Assembly (NCBI GenBank): GCA_019455045.1
Contig: JACFND010000022.1
Coordinates: 8,774 to 40,964 of the forward strand
Direction of reading: 5' to 3'
From: Flavobacteriia bacterium
GTDB lineage: Bacteria > Bacteroidota > Bacteroidia > Flavobacteriales > Weeksellaceae
Length of the DNA stretch: 32,191 nucleotides
Position 1 is the stretch's first letter. Each line of letters opens with the position of its first letter. Under the pieces are notes generated by a model that searched no databases, had not been told where the DNA came from, and saw nothing but the letters and a program-made list of their open reading frames with translations. Below, piece by piece: positions 8,644-16,585 of this stretch. Position numbers and translations under genes: made by a program.

Positions 8644-10037
8644 TGTCTGATAAGCAAAAAACACTTGCCGGAGACTGCGTATTGAACGGAGTGGGATTGC
8701 ACACCGGTTGTAAAGTGAATCTGACTTTGAAACCGGCACCGGTCAACACCGGTTTTGTATTTGTCAGAACCGACCTTGAAGGTATGCCGCATGTGGAGGC
8801 AGATGCAAATTATGTGACCAACACAGAAAGAGGCACCACCATCGAGAAAAAAGGAGTTGAAATCCATACCACCGAACACCTGCTTGCAGCACTGACCGGA
8901 ATGGATTTGGACAATGTCTATATTGAAATCGACAATGACGAAATTCCGATTTTGGACGGTTCGGCAAAACTGTTTGTTGATGCGATTCAGAAAACCGGAG
9001 TCGTCGAGCAGGACAAAGCAAGAGAATATTTTGTAATCAAAGAGATCATCACTTATACCGATCCTGCGACAGGGTCCGAGATCACTGCGATACCTGCAGA
9101 TAATTATCAGGTGACCACCATGGTTGATTTTGGAACCAAAGTTTTGGGGACCCAGAATGCATCGATCAAAAATATTTCCGAATTCAATACCCAGATTGCA
9201 AATGCAAGAACTTTCAGCTTTCTGCACGAACTTGAATATCTGCTTGATTCGGGACTGATCAAAGGCGGAGATCTGAGCAATGCGATCGTATATGTTGACA
9301 AAGAAATTACACCTGAGACAAAAAAGAAACTGACCAGAGCATTTAACAAAGAGGATGTAGCCATCCAGCAGAACGGTGTTTTGGATAATATCACGCTTCA
9401 CTATCCGAATGAAGCTGCGCGTCACAAATTACTGGACGTGATCGGAGATCTGGCATTGGTCGGCGTAAAGCTGAAAGCAAAAATCATCGCCAACAAACCC
9501 GGTCATAAGATCAACACTAACTTTGCAAAAAAATTGAGCAAACAGATTGCAATCGCAAAAAGAAAGAATGTCCCCGAATTTGATCTGACCAAAGATCCGA
9601 TTTATGACATCAACGATATTTTAAAAATTCTTCCGCACAGACCGCCTTTCCTGCTTTTGGACAAGGTGATTGAGAAATCAGAAAAATGTCTGGTCGGCGT
9701 AAAGAATGTAACCATGAACGAACCGTTCTTTGTCGGTCACTTTCCGCAGGAACCGGTGATGCCGGGCGTGCTTCAGGTAGAAGCGATGGCACAGCTGGGC
9801 GGAATTTTGGTGCTTGGCGAGATTGACGATCCGAGGGATTATTCGACTTATTTCATGAAAATTGAAAACGTGAAATTCAAAAGAAAAGTAATTCCGGGCG
9901 ATACGCTGATTCTCAGAGTCGAACTGCTTCAGCCGATCAGAAGGGGAATCGTACACATGCGCGGTTATGCCTACGTGAACGATACCATTGCTGCAGAAGC
10001 AGAGATGATGGCACTGGTTACAAAAGACAAAATCTAA
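8643..10037 (+). CDS. lpxC/fabZ: Bifunctional LpxC deacetylase / FabZ 3-hydroxyacyl-ACP dehydratase
   Basis: Natural fusion of two enzymes that draw on the same hydroxyacyl-ACP pool. Residues 1-305 are LpxC, the zinc deacetylase that commits UDP-acyl-GlcNAc to lipid A: HTTEHL at 75-80 (E78 and zinc ligand H79, same numbering as E. coli), DNDEIPILDGSA, and the second zinc site HKLLDVIGDLAL at about 261-272, followed by KPGHKINTNFAKKL. Residues 320-464 are FabZ: DILKILPHRPPFLLLDKV with its catalytic His, then FFVGHFPQEPVMPGVLQVEAMAQ with the catalytic Glu region. The fusion is a known Bacteroidota trait. It couples lipid A commitment to fatty-acid dehydration of the competing substrate. It is followed 10 bp later by lpxA. 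Confidence 0.96.
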   Translation: MSDKQKTLAGDCVLNGVGLHTGCKVNLTLKPAPVNTGFVFVRTDLEGMPHVEADANYVTNTERGTTIEKKGVEIHTTEHLLAALTGMDLDNVYIEIDNDEIPILDGSAKLFVDAIQKTGVVEQDKAREYFVIKEIITYTDPATGSEITAIPADNYQVTTMVDFGTKVLGTQNASIKNISEFNTQIANARTFSFLHELEYLLDSGLIKGGDLSNAIVYVDKEITPETKKKLTRAFNKEDVAIQQNGVLDNITLHYPNEAARHKLLDVIGDLALVGVKLKAKIIANKPGHKINTNFAKKLSKQIAIAKRKNVPEFDLTKDPIYDINDILKILPHRPPFLLLDKVIEKSEKCLVGVKNVTMNEPFFVGHFPQEPVMPGVLQVEAMAQLGGILVLGEIDDPRDYSTYFMKIENVKFKRKVIPGDTLILRVELLQPIRRGIVHMRGYAYVNDTIAAEAEMMALVTKDKI

Positions 10038-10047
10038 ATCGATCAAA

Positions 10048-10839
10048 ATGAGTCAGCCACTTGCTTATATTCATCCGGGTGCCAAGGTTGCAAAAAGCGC
10101 AATTATCGAACCTTTTTCAACGATCTATGATGATGTTGAAATCGGAGAAGGAACCTGGATCGGACCCAATGTGACCATTATGGAAGGTGCCAGAATCGGG
10201 AAAAACTGCAAAGTGTTTCCGGGTACTGTGATTTCTGCCGTTCCTCAGGATTTGAAATACCAGGGCGAAAAAACACAGACCATCATCGGTGACAATACGG
10301 TGATCAGAGAATGTGTGACCGTCAACAAGGGTACCAATGCGCTCGGTTATACCAAAATCGGCAACAACTGTCTGGTGATGGCAACCGCGCATATTGCACA
10401 CGACTGTGTAATCGGTGATCATGTGATACTGGTCAACGGTGTCGGACTTGCCGGACATATCGTGGTCGGAGATCATGCATTTGTTGGCGGAATGAGCGCT
10501 GTCCATCAGTTTACGATGATCGGTGAACATGCATTTATTGCAGGCGGTTCGCTGGTCAGAAAAGATGTGCCCCCCTATGTGAAGGCTGCAAGAAATCCGC
10601 TTTCCTATGCCGGAATCAATTCGGTCGGACTGAGAAGGAGAGGATTTACACACGAAAAAATTTCAGAGATTCAGAACATCTACAGAATCCTGTTTCAAAA
10701 AAATAAAAATACATCTCAGGCGCTTGAACTGATCGAAGCTGAATTTGAAGCGACCAAAGAAAGAGATCTGATCATCCAATTCCTGCAGAACAGTTCGAGA
10801 GGCGTGATGAAAGGATACAATCCGAGAGGAGAAATTTAA
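10048..10839 (+). CDS. lpxA: Acyl-ACP--UDP-N-acetylglucosamine O-acyltransferase
   Basis: First step of lipid A synthesis, transferring a 3-hydroxyacyl chain to the 3-OH of UDP-GlcNAc. The 263-residue length is standard. The left-handed beta-helix of hexapeptide repeats runs from about residue 10 to 185. The active-site loop ATAHIAHDCVIGDH places H118 at the position of the E. coli catalytic H125. GGSLVRKDVPPYVKAARNP and the C-terminal helical domain (GLRRRGFTHEKISEIQNIYRILF) follow. It lies 10 bp behind lpxC/fabZ and 22 bp ahead of efp. With lpxD and lpxC/fabZ immediately upstream, three consecutive early lipid A steps sit in one operon. Confidence 0.96.
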   Translation: MSQPLAYIHPGAKVAKSAIIEPFSTIYDDVEIGEGTWIGPNVTIMEGARIGKNCKVFPGTVISAVPQDLKYQGEKTQTIIGDNTVIRECVTVNKGTNALGYTKIGNNCLVMATAHIAHDCVIGDHVILVNGVGLAGHIVVGDHAFVGGMSAVHQFTMIGEHAFIAGGSLVRKDVPPYVKAARNPLSYAGINSVGLRRRGFTHEKISEIQNIYRILFQKNKNTSQALELIEAEFEATKERDLIIQFLQNSSRGVMKGYNPRGEI

Positions 10840-10861
10840 AATCAGAAATACAATTATTTAA

Positions 10862-11428
10862 ATGGCAACAACAGCAGATATAAGAAAAGGACTGTGTATC
10901 AATTGGAACAATGATACCTGGAAGATCGTTGAATTTCAGCATGTAAAACCCGGCAAAGGACCTGCATTCGTCAGGACAAAACTGAAAAGCATCACCACAG
11001 GCAAGGTGCTTGACAATACTTTTCCGGCCGGTCACAGAATTGACGAAGTAAGAGTTGAAACCCGAAAATATCAGTATCTGTACGAAGATGACAACGGTTT
11101 TCATTTTATGAACAATGACGATTATTCTCAGGTTTATCTGAACAAAAATATGATTGAGAATGCTCAGTTTATGAAAGCGGGCGATGAAGTAACCATACTG
11201 TTCAGAGCAGAAGATGAAATGCCGCTGTCGGCTGAGATGCAGCAGTTTGTGATTCTTGAAATCACTTATACCGAACCCGGACTGAAAGGAGACACCGCAA
11301 CCAATGCGATGAAACCTGCCACCACCGAAACCGGTGCAGAAATCAGAGTTCCGCTGTTTATCAACGAAGGAGACAAAGTAAAAATCAATACAGAAGACGG
11401 TTCGTATATGGAGCGGATCAAAGAATGA
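10862..11428 (+). CDS. efp: Translation elongation factor P
   Basis: EF-P relieves ribosomes stalled at polyproline stretches by binding beside the P-site tRNA. The 188-residue length is normal. Three beta-barrel domains are expected. The domain I loop carrying the modifiable residue is visible as KPGKGPAFVRTKLKS, with K32 at the tip. Domain III ends with the usual VPLFINEGDKVKINTEDGSYMER. The first ATG after the lpxA stop is used. It is the last gene of the lpxD operon and is followed 27 bp later by a hairpin terminator. Confidence 0.95.
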   Translation: MATTADIRKGLCINWNNDTWKIVEFQHVKPGKGPAFVRTKLKSITTGKVLDNTFPAGHRIDEVRVETRKYQYLYEDDNGFHFMNNDDYSQVYLNKNMIENAQFMKAGDEVTILFRAEDEMPLSAEMQQFVILEITYTEPGLKGDTATNAMKPATTETGAEIRVPLFINEGDKVKINTEDGSYMERIKE

Positions 11429-11455
11429 TTTTTTTATTTTAATAAAATAATTAAG

Positions 11456-11487
11456 CCTCATTGTCGGTCTGACAGTGAGGTTTTTTT
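11456..11487 (+). terminator. Intrinsic terminator of the lpxD-efp operon
   Basis: A 10-bp stem (CCTCATTGTC with GACAGTGAGG, one T-G pair) and a 5-nt loop are followed by seven T residues. The stem closely resembles the terminator at 15854-15890. Confidence 0.85.
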
Positions 11488-11629
11488 GATTATTTCAAAT
11501 TGAATGAAGCATTTAAACTATAAGGTGTAATGATTTTAAGCCAACCCATAATTCATCCAAAATAAAATCAAACCAATTTTCGGATATGGTTTTGAATCAA
11601 TTCTTTAAATAACTGTGCATAAAAAGACT

Positions 11630-11637
11630 TAAATTTG
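11630..11637 (+). promoter_or_regulatory. Candidate -7 element for fabH-prsW
   Basis: TAAATTTG matches TANNTTTG and lies 22 bp before the ATG at 11660. No TTG is present at the ideal 19-bp distance. The preceding 140 bp after the efp terminator contain no reading frame of note. Confidence 0.4.
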
Positions 11638-11659
11638 TGCTTTCTTTTAAAACTTTGAG

Positions 11660-12673
11660 ATGATAAAATCAATCATAACAGGCACCGGACATTATGTGCC
11701 TGAAAACACAGTGACCAATGATGACCTGGCCAAAGTAATGGATACCAACGACGAATGGATTCGTGAGCGTACCGGAATTGAGGAGAGAAGGCATCTTGGC
11801 AGAAATTCTGAACTGTCAACTTCCGATCTCGGTGTAAAGGCAGCCGAAATGGCAATGAAAAATGCTGGTCTGACCGCAAAAGACATCGACTTCATCATAT
11901 TTGCAACACTCAGTCCCGATTATTTCTTTCCGGGTTGCGGTGTGCTGCTGCAGCAGAAACTCGGCTGTGACACCATCGGCGCGCTCGATGTGAGAAACCA
12001 GTGTTCGGGTTTTATTTACGCGCTTTCAACCGCAGATGCATATATCCGTTCGGGTATCTATAAAAATATTTTGGTGGTCGGTGCAGAAGATCATTCTTTC
12101 GGTCTTGATATGACCACCCGCGGTCGGGGCGTTTCTGTCATCTTTGGTGACGGAGCCGGCGCTGCTGTCGTTTCTGCGAACGAAGAAGAGGGAAGAGGCA
12201 TCATCAGTACCAATATGCACAGTCAGGGCGAATATGCCGAAGAACTTGCGGTGCTGTTTCCGGGTACTATTTACGGCTGGTCAGATGTTCTTTTGGAAGA
12301 GGACAATCAGATTACTGCAGATCAGATTTATCCGCATATGAACGGAAATTTTGTGTTCAAACAGGCAGTTACCCGTTTTCCGGAATCGATCAAAGAAGCA
12401 TTTGAGAAATCGGGCGAAAAGATTGAAGATTTAAAACTATTTATACCACATCAGGCAAATCTGAGAATCAGTCAGTTTGTACAGAGACAGATGGGATTGA
12501 GAGATGATCAGGTATTTAACAACATTCAAAAATACGGCAATACCACAGCGGCATCTATTCCGATTGCGCTCAGCGAGGCGGTTCAGCAGGGAAGAATCCA
12601 AAAAGGAGATTTGATCTGTATGACTGCTTTTGGCAGCGGATTCACCTGGGGCAGCGTGCTGATGCGCTGGTAA
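11660..12673 (+). CDS. fabH: 3-oxoacyl-ACP synthase III family protein
   Basis: Thiolase-fold condensing enzyme. In the family, FabH starts fatty-acid synthesis by condensing acetyl-CoA with malonyl-ACP. The catalytic triad is complete: C115 in RNQCSGF, H264 in FIPHQANLRI and N294 in KYGNTTAASIP. The CoA-site Trp/Arg are in NDEWIRERTGI (about 30-40), and the C-terminal glycine motif is AFGSGFTWGSVLMRW. Length is 337. Bacteroidota often carry more than one FabH-like paralogue, and this one is not next to plsX/rpmF or other fab genes, so it could be a second copy with a different primer preference. It is followed 15 bp later by a PrsW-type protease and preceded by a candidate promoter. Confidence 0.85.
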   Translation: MIKSIITGTGHYVPENTVTNDDLAKVMDTNDEWIRERTGIEERRHLGRNSELSTSDLGVKAAEMAMKNAGLTAKDIDFIIFATLSPDYFFPGCGVLLQQKLGCDTIGALDVRNQCSGFIYALSTADAYIRSGIYKNILVVGAEDHSFGLDMTTRGRGVSVIFGDGAGAAVVSANEEEGRGIISTNMHSQGEYAEELAVLFPGTIYGWSDVLLEEDNQITADQIYPHMNGNFVFKQAVTRFPESIKEAFEKSGEKIEDLKLFIPHQANLRISQFVQRQMGLRDDQVFNNIQKYGNTTAASIPIALSEAVQQGRIQKGDLICMTAFGSGFTWGSVLMRW

Positions 12674-12688
12674 GAGCCGGTTCTGAAG

Positions 12689-13402
12689 ATGAATTTTTTA
12701 CTGTTCATATTGTCGGCACTGCTTCCGGTCGTTTTTTTCTGTTTTTTTATTTATCTGAGAGATACCGAAAAAGAACCGATTTGGATATTGGCTTTGAGTT
12801 TTCTGATCGGTGCACTGATTACGATTCCCATTGCCGGAATCGAATTCTTTTTGACTCATCTGCTGATCGATCTGGGAATCGGCGGCAGCCTGAAAAACTT
12901 TCTGAATGCATTTGCAATTGCGGGAGTTATTGAAGAAGGCATAAAATATATTGCGGTCTATTTATTTCTGAGAAGAAACCGGTTTTTTGACCAGTGTTAT
13001 GACGGGATTGTCTATGCTGCATTTATTTCGCTTGGTTTTGCATCGGTCGAAAATCTGCTTTATATCTGGCAGCTTGGTTTTGAAACTGCGATTGTCAGAG
13101 CGTTTATGGCAATTCCGGCGCATATGCTTTTTGCGGTCTTTATGGGTTATTATTTTGCACTCGGATTCAGAAGCGACCAGAAAAAAAGGACAAAACATTT
13201 TTTGCTTGCATTTATCGTTCCTGTAATTTTTCACGGACTGTATGATTTCTTCCTGTTCGATCTGGAGCAGTCACCGGTCATCTATTTTGTGATGATTACC
13301 ATTCTCTGTCTCAGTCTTTGGAGATACGGACTCAGGCGAATCCGAACCCTGATTGCATTTGACAATGAGCGAATGAATAATAAAGAAAGCAGAGTGGCTT
13401 GA
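12689..13402 (+). CDS. PrsW-family intramembrane metalloprotease
   Basis: 237 residues with about seven or eight hydrophobic helices. The family's motifs are visible: an acidic first-loop region (RDTEKEP), IEEGIKY with the EExxK signature (about residues 81-87), FASVENLLYIW with FxxxEN (about 116-126), AHMLFAVFMG (His, about 143-152), and the C-terminal HGLYDFF. In Bacillus subtilis PrsW cleaves the anti-sigma factor RsiW; the substrate here is unknown. The start lies 15 bp after the fabH-like stop, so the two genes are likely co-transcribed. No terminator follows directly. The 3' flank is the repeat array at 13413-13701, whose hairpins could act as one. Confidence 0.85.
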   Translation: MNFLLFILSALLPVVFFCFFIYLRDTEKEPIWILALSFLIGALITIPIAGIEFFLTHLLIDLGIGGSLKNFLNAFAIAGVIEEGIKYIAVYLFLRRNRFFDQCYDGIVYAAFISLGFASVENLLYIWQLGFETAIVRAFMAIPAHMLFAVFMGYYFALGFRSDQKKRTKHFLLAFIVPVIFHGLYDFFLFDLEQSPVIYFVMITILCLSLWRYGLRRIRTLIAFDNERMNNKESRVA

Positions 13403-13412
13403 TTTTTATTTT

Positions 13413-13701
13413 GAAATTTCTCAAGACCATAACATACTTAAAAAAAAATCATTCAATCACCTTTTAGGGCTGGGGAAAAATTGAATGATTTTTTTGAATC
13501 TGAAATTTCTTTTCCTTGACACTTAAATGTTTATCTTTCGAACTCGAAATTTCCTTTCCCCGACCTTATAGGGTGGGAAATTTCTCAAGACCATAACATA
13601 CTTAAAAAAAAATCATTCAATCACCTTTTAGGGCTGGGGAAAATTGAATGATTTTTTTGAATCTGAAATTTTCTTCCCCCGACTCTAAGGCGGAAAATTT
13701 C
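13413..13701 (+). repeat. Array of related palindromic repeat units in alternating orientation
   Basis: Two near-identical copies of about 95 bp start at 13413 and 13577 (offset 164). Each contains a hairpin with 16-bp perfect arms (13442-13457 with 13480-13495; 13606-13621 with 13643-13658) around a loop CCTTTTAGGGCTGGGG. Between and after them lie units bounded by inverted GAAATTTCC / GGAAATTTC-type arms (13546-13584 and 13665-13701), whose loops (CCCCGACCTTATAGGGTGGG, CCCCCGACTCTAAGGCGG) resemble the reverse complement of the first loop. The region from 13403 to 13764 has no gene. It separates prsW from the convergent T9SS-cargo gene. Confidence 0.85.
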
Positions 13702-13708
13702 TCAGCAC

Positions 13709-13743
13709 AAAAAATAAAAAAAGCCGGAAATCAATCCGGCTTT
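13709..13743 (-). terminator. Intrinsic terminator of the T9SS-cargo gene
   Basis: On the minus strand a 9-bp stem (AAAGCCGGA with TCCGGCTTT, 6-nt loop) is followed by a T-rich run. It lies 22 bp beyond the stop codon at 13765. Confidence 0.8.
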
Positions 13744-13764
13744 CATTTTATAATATTTCACTGA

Positions 13765-15231
13765 TTATCTGACAATCAGTTTTTGGGTTTGTTTTTGTTT
13801 TCCGTTAAAGAATTCAACCACATAAATTCCTTTTGGCAGACTGAAACGAATACTGTCACACGATTGGATGCTGTTTCTTTTCAGAACTGTTTTTCCGCTC
13901 ATATCTGTGATTTTAACCGTACCCGATTCTTTTGATTCGATTTGGAAGAAATCTTTTGCAGGATTCGGATAAATTCTGAATGCTGTTTTGTCCAGATCGT
14001 TTGTTGACATTTCGATTCCGCATTCAAACGGATCAAAGAAAACTTCGCCCAGATTCGGATCGTCGTTATTGTGGAAGATCACATCTTCAACTTCGGCTTC
14101 TGTTGACTGCTCGCCTTCAATCCAGCAGTTATGAAGCGCTTTGACTTCGTTTGCAGTATTGTTGTAAAGTGCATAAACCACACCTCCGTTTCCGTTTTCG
14201 CTGAACACATTCAGCCCCGGATTGAAATCATCGGGATCATCACTTCCCAGATTGATTTGTGCAGTTTCCTGTAGTGTAATTCCCCACAAATTTCTTCTGA
14301 TCTGGTTATTGGTCACATAAACCAGTGAGGTACTGTAAAGATTGATACCGCTTCCGCCCAGCATCGGTTCGCCTTCGGTGTCGTTGTCCTCAATGATGTT
14401 GTCCGCAATGATTCCCGAAGAAGCAGGACCCATTGATGTAATTCCGTATCGGTTGTCTCTGACTTCGTTTCCTTTAATCAGAATTTTGTTGGTAACACCG
14501 ACCAGACTCGAAGCTGAAATACCGCCCACTTTGGTCAGATCTCTGTCGCCGATTACAATATTGTTGATGATTCTGATGGTATCAGAAGTACCGCTCGGCC
14601 CCATATTGATCTGTGGTGCATTTCCGTTCAGCTGATGATTTCCTTCCAGGAAGTTTCCTTCGATCCATGCAGATACCGATGCATTTGCTGCAGAGCTCAG
14701 CGCCGGTTTGTCGTTAAAAAAGAAAAATGTATCTTTTACAATTGGACTTCCTTTTGAAAATGAAATTGCACCGCCGGTCGATGAACCTGCCGAATTTTCG
14801 GAAACTTCGCAATTGTACATTTGGAAATTAGCGGTTACAACCTTCAGACCGCCGCCGTATTCGATCATTGTATTTTTAAAATAAATTTCAGATTCATCAT
14901 AGAACCAGAATCCTTTGTAATGATCGGCCGGATCGACTGCCGTAATTTCAACCAGATCTTCTGCATCGCTTTTGAAATAGCCTTTCACACCGATTTCAAC
15001 ACCCGGAGCGATTTTCAGGATCAGATTGGTATTGAGCGACAGTGAATCGTTTTCCATCACCATCAGATCTTCATGAAGTGTATAAACATTTCCGTCAACT
15101 GTCACAGTGGTCGGCGAATCGGCAGCTATATCGTCGAGTGTCCAATCGACGCCTGTATTGGGTGTGGAATATTGGGCATTGAGACCATAAACTGCTAACA
15201 TCAAACCGATAGTAAGTATTTTGTTTTTCAT
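13765..15231 (-). CDS. Secreted right-handed beta-helix protein with T9SS sorting domain
   Basis: 488 residues. An N-terminal Sec signal peptide (MKNKILTIGLMLAVYGLNA, cleavage probably before Gln20) is followed by a beta-helix body. Repeated short strands with Asn-rich turns (NIVIGDRDL, NEVRDNRYGI, NIIEDNDT, NQIRRNLWGI) resemble pectate-lyase-like or NosD/parallel beta-helix folds. The last 75 residues, from about FRIYPNPAKDFFQIES to KQKQTQKLIVR, form a type A T9SS C-terminal sorting domain with the PNP and MSGK motifs. The product should cross the outer membrane by T9SS and be anchored or released. No catalytic residues are evident, so adhesin and polysaccharide-binding roles both remain open. 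PorX (4738-6288) is a regulator of this pathway, but the two genes are not adjacent. Confidence 0.88.
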   Translation of the reverse strand: MKNKILTIGLMLAVYGLNAQYSTPNTGVDWTLDDIAADSPTTVTVDGNVYTLHEDLMVMENDSLSLNTNLILKIAPGVEIGVKGYFKSDAEDLVEITAVDPADHYKGFWFYDESEIYFKNTMIEYGGGLKVVTANFQMYNCEVSENSAGSSTGGAISFSKGSPIVKDTFFFFNDKPALSSAANASVSAWIEGNFLEGNHQLNGNAPQINMGPSGTSDTIRIINNIVIGDRDLTKVGGISASSLVGVTNKILIKGNEVRDNRYGITSMGPASSGIIADNIIEDNDTEGEPMLGGSGINLYSTSLVYVTNNQIRRNLWGITLQETAQINLGSDDPDDFNPGLNVFSENGNGGVVYALYNNTANEVKALHNCWIEGEQSTEAEVEDVIFHNNDDPNLGEVFFDPFECGIEMSTNDLDKTAFRIYPNPAKDFFQIESKESGTVKITDMSGKTVLKRNSIQSCDSIRFSLPKGIYVVEFFNGKQKQTQKLIVR

Positions 15232-15308
15232 TTTGTAATTATTAATTTTGAATTCGGCCGCAAGTTAGAATAAATTGCCGAAATTTGCGGTCTAATGGAG
15301 TTTTGTTT

Positions 15309-15740
15309 ATGCTGACAAAAAGAGCAAAATACGGTTTGAAAGCGATGAAGTATCTGGCGGGACAGCCGGTAGGAGTTCCTGTTTTGATTTCTGAAATTTC
15401 GGAAAATGAGAACATTCCTTTTAAATTTCTTCAGGGGATACTTTTGAGTTTGAAAAAATACGGTTTCCTGGATTCGAAAAAAGGAAAAGGCGGCGGATAT
15501 TTTCTGAAAATGTCGGCAGAAGACATCAATATGGCATCACTTTTCAGGATTTTGGACGGTCCGATCGCATTGGTTCCCTGTGTAAGTTTAAATTATTATG
15601 AAAAATGTGATGACTGTCCGGACGAGTACACATGTTGCGTAAACCGGCTGATGGTGCAGGTTAGGGACCAAACGCTCAAGCTCCTTGAGAACGAAACTTT
15701 GGCTGATTTGATAAAAAGTCAAAAAAAATTTCCGGAATAG
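15309..15740 (+). CDS. Rrf2-family transcriptional regulator
   Basis: 143-residue winged-helix regulator. The N-terminus MLTKRAKYGLKAMKYLAG is the Rrf2 signature, and the recognition helix region lies at about 28-51 (ISEISENENIPFKFLQGILLSL), followed by the KGKGGGYFL wing. Cysteines C91, C100, C103, C109 and C110 form a CX8CX2CX5CC cluster that could ligate an Fe-S centre as in IscR and NsrR; the metal is inferred. The ATG at 15309 is chosen because it begins the fold exactly; a TTG eight codons upstream adds nothing conserved. It is divergent from the T9SS-cargo gene (77 bp between starts) and lies upstream of the ribosomal cluster, but a terminator at 15854-15890 separates it from rpsH. Confidence 0.88.
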   Translation: MLTKRAKYGLKAMKYLAGQPVGVPVLISEISENENIPFKFLQGILLSLKKYGFLDSKKGKGGGYFLKMSAEDINMASLFRILDGPIALVPCVSLNYYEKCDDCPDEYTCCVNRLMVQVRDQTLKLLENETLADLIKSQKKFPE

Positions 15741-15763
15741 TATACTAAATTGATAGACTTTTG

Positions 15764-15771
15764 TATATTTG
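15764..15771 (+). promoter_or_regulatory. Possible -7 element downstream of the Rrf2 gene
   Basis: TATATTTG fits TANNTTTG. Together with the terminator at 15854-15890 it could delimit a transcript of about 110 nt with no reading frame. The upstream TTG at 15750-15752 is too close (11 bp) for a canonical promoter, so this is weak. Confidence 0.25.
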
Positions 15772-15853
15772 TCGGCAGAAAAAGTCATTAACCAATCTGA
15801 ACTTTTCTAAAGTCTTAATTTTTTTTAAGATTATTTGTGTGTTAGTTATTTGG

Positions 15854-15890
15854 CCTCATAGTTGAACTCTCTACTGTGAGGTTTTTTTTT
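15854..15890 (+). terminator. Intrinsic terminator between the Rrf2 gene and rpsH
   Basis: A 9-bp stem (CCTCATAGT with ACTGTGAGG, one T-G pair) with a 10-nt loop is followed by nine T residues. It separates the Rrf2 transcript from the ribosomal operon. From 15891 to 16037 nothing is seen except AT-rich spacer. Confidence 0.82.
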
Positions 15891-16037
15891 GGCTCTGTTT
15901 TTCCAATTCCGAATTTTATTTTCTGACATTATATATAGGTGTCTTTGGATTGAAATATCAAATCATATTTCGAATTTGGATTTGAATTGATGAGATGCGG
16001 GTTGGCCGTCAAAAAAATAAAATACTTTATTCTTAAT

Positions 16038-16068
16038 TTGTCAAATAAAAAAATCTTCCTACATTTGC
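16038..16068 (+). promoter_or_regulatory. Promoter of the rpsH-infA ribosomal unit
   Basis: TTG at 16038-16040, exactly 19 bp, then TACATTTGC at 16060-16068. This is a perfect match to the Bacteroidota consensus TTG-N19-TANNTTTGC. Transcription would start near 16075, giving a leader of about 90 nt before the rpsH ATG. Confidence 0.85.
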
Positions 16069-16124
16069 ACGCCTAAAAGTATGCTGAATCATTGGCGGCT
16101 TTTGGGAAAGTTTAAGTTTAAAAG

Positions 16125-16143
16125 TAGAGCCAGAGCGGTTCTA
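16125..16143 (+). promoter_or_regulatory. Hairpin in the rpsH leader
   Basis: TAGAGCC pairs with GGTTCTA (7 bp, one G-U) around a 5-nt loop, 21 bp ahead of the rpsH start and inside the predicted leader. It has no T-run, so it is not a terminator. It could be a ribosomal-protein or processing site (inference). Confidence 0.4.
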
Positions 16144-16164
16144 TACTGTAAAATAAACGTATTT

Positions 16165-16566
16165 ATGTTAACAGATCCAATTTCAGATTATCTGACACGC
16201 ATCAGGAATGCGATGTCTGCAGGACACAAAGTTGTTGAGATTCCTGCATCTAACCTTAAAAAGGAAATCACAAAAATCCTTTACGATCAGGGTTACATTT
16301 TGAACTTCAAATTTGAGGACGGAAATCATCATCAGGGCTTGATCAAGATCGCTCTGAAGTATGACAGGATGACCAAAGAACCGGTTATCAGAAAACTGAA
16401 GAGAGTTTCACGTCCCGGATTGCGTCAGTACAAAGGCGCCGGTGAACTTCCAAGAGTTTTGAACGGACTTGGAGTAGCAATCGTTTCTACTTCAAAAGGT
16501 GTAATGACCGACAAACAGGCTCGTCAGGAGAATGTTGGAGGTGAAGTATTGTGTTTGGTATATTAA
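16165..16566 (+). CDS. rpsH: 30S ribosomal protein S8
   Basis: Primary 16S rRNA-binding protein of the small-subunit platform. 133 residues from [20 protein letters not shown], the usual S8 start. The frame continues upstream to 16081, but that extension lies within the predicted leader and has no S8 similarity, so 16165 is used. The C-terminal signature ([27 protein letters not shown]) is intact. It is the first gene of this transcription unit: rplE and rpsN, which normally precede it in the spc operon, are absent and replaced by a promoter, terminator and Rrf2 gene. In E. coli S8 represses its own operon by binding the mRNA near rplE; if that occurs here the target would have to be elsewhere or in this leader. 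Confidence 0.96.
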   Translation: MLTDPISDYLTRIRNAMSAGHKVVEIPASNLKKEITKILYDQGYILNFKFEDGNHHQGLIKIALKYDRMTKEPVIRKLKRVSRPGLRQYKGAGELPRVLNGLGVAIVSTSKGVMTDKQARQENVGGEVLCLVY

Positions 16567-16585
16567 TGATTAAAAGAAGAAGAAA

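Noticed and set aside
8559-9425. Minus-strand open frame of 288 codons opposite lpxC/fabZ
   Set aside because: It lies wholly antisense to a clearly functional gene. Its translation is Cys/Phe/Ile-rich without any domain, as expected from the codon bias of the plus-strand gene.
10772-11461. Minus-strand open frame of 229 codons opposite efp
   Set aside because: Antisense to efp and its terminator. Composition is dominated by Phe, Ile, His and Cys; no domain.
16081-16164. Longer rpsH start at 16081
   Set aside because: It would begin about 6 nt after the predicted transcription start, and the extra 28 residues are unlike S8.
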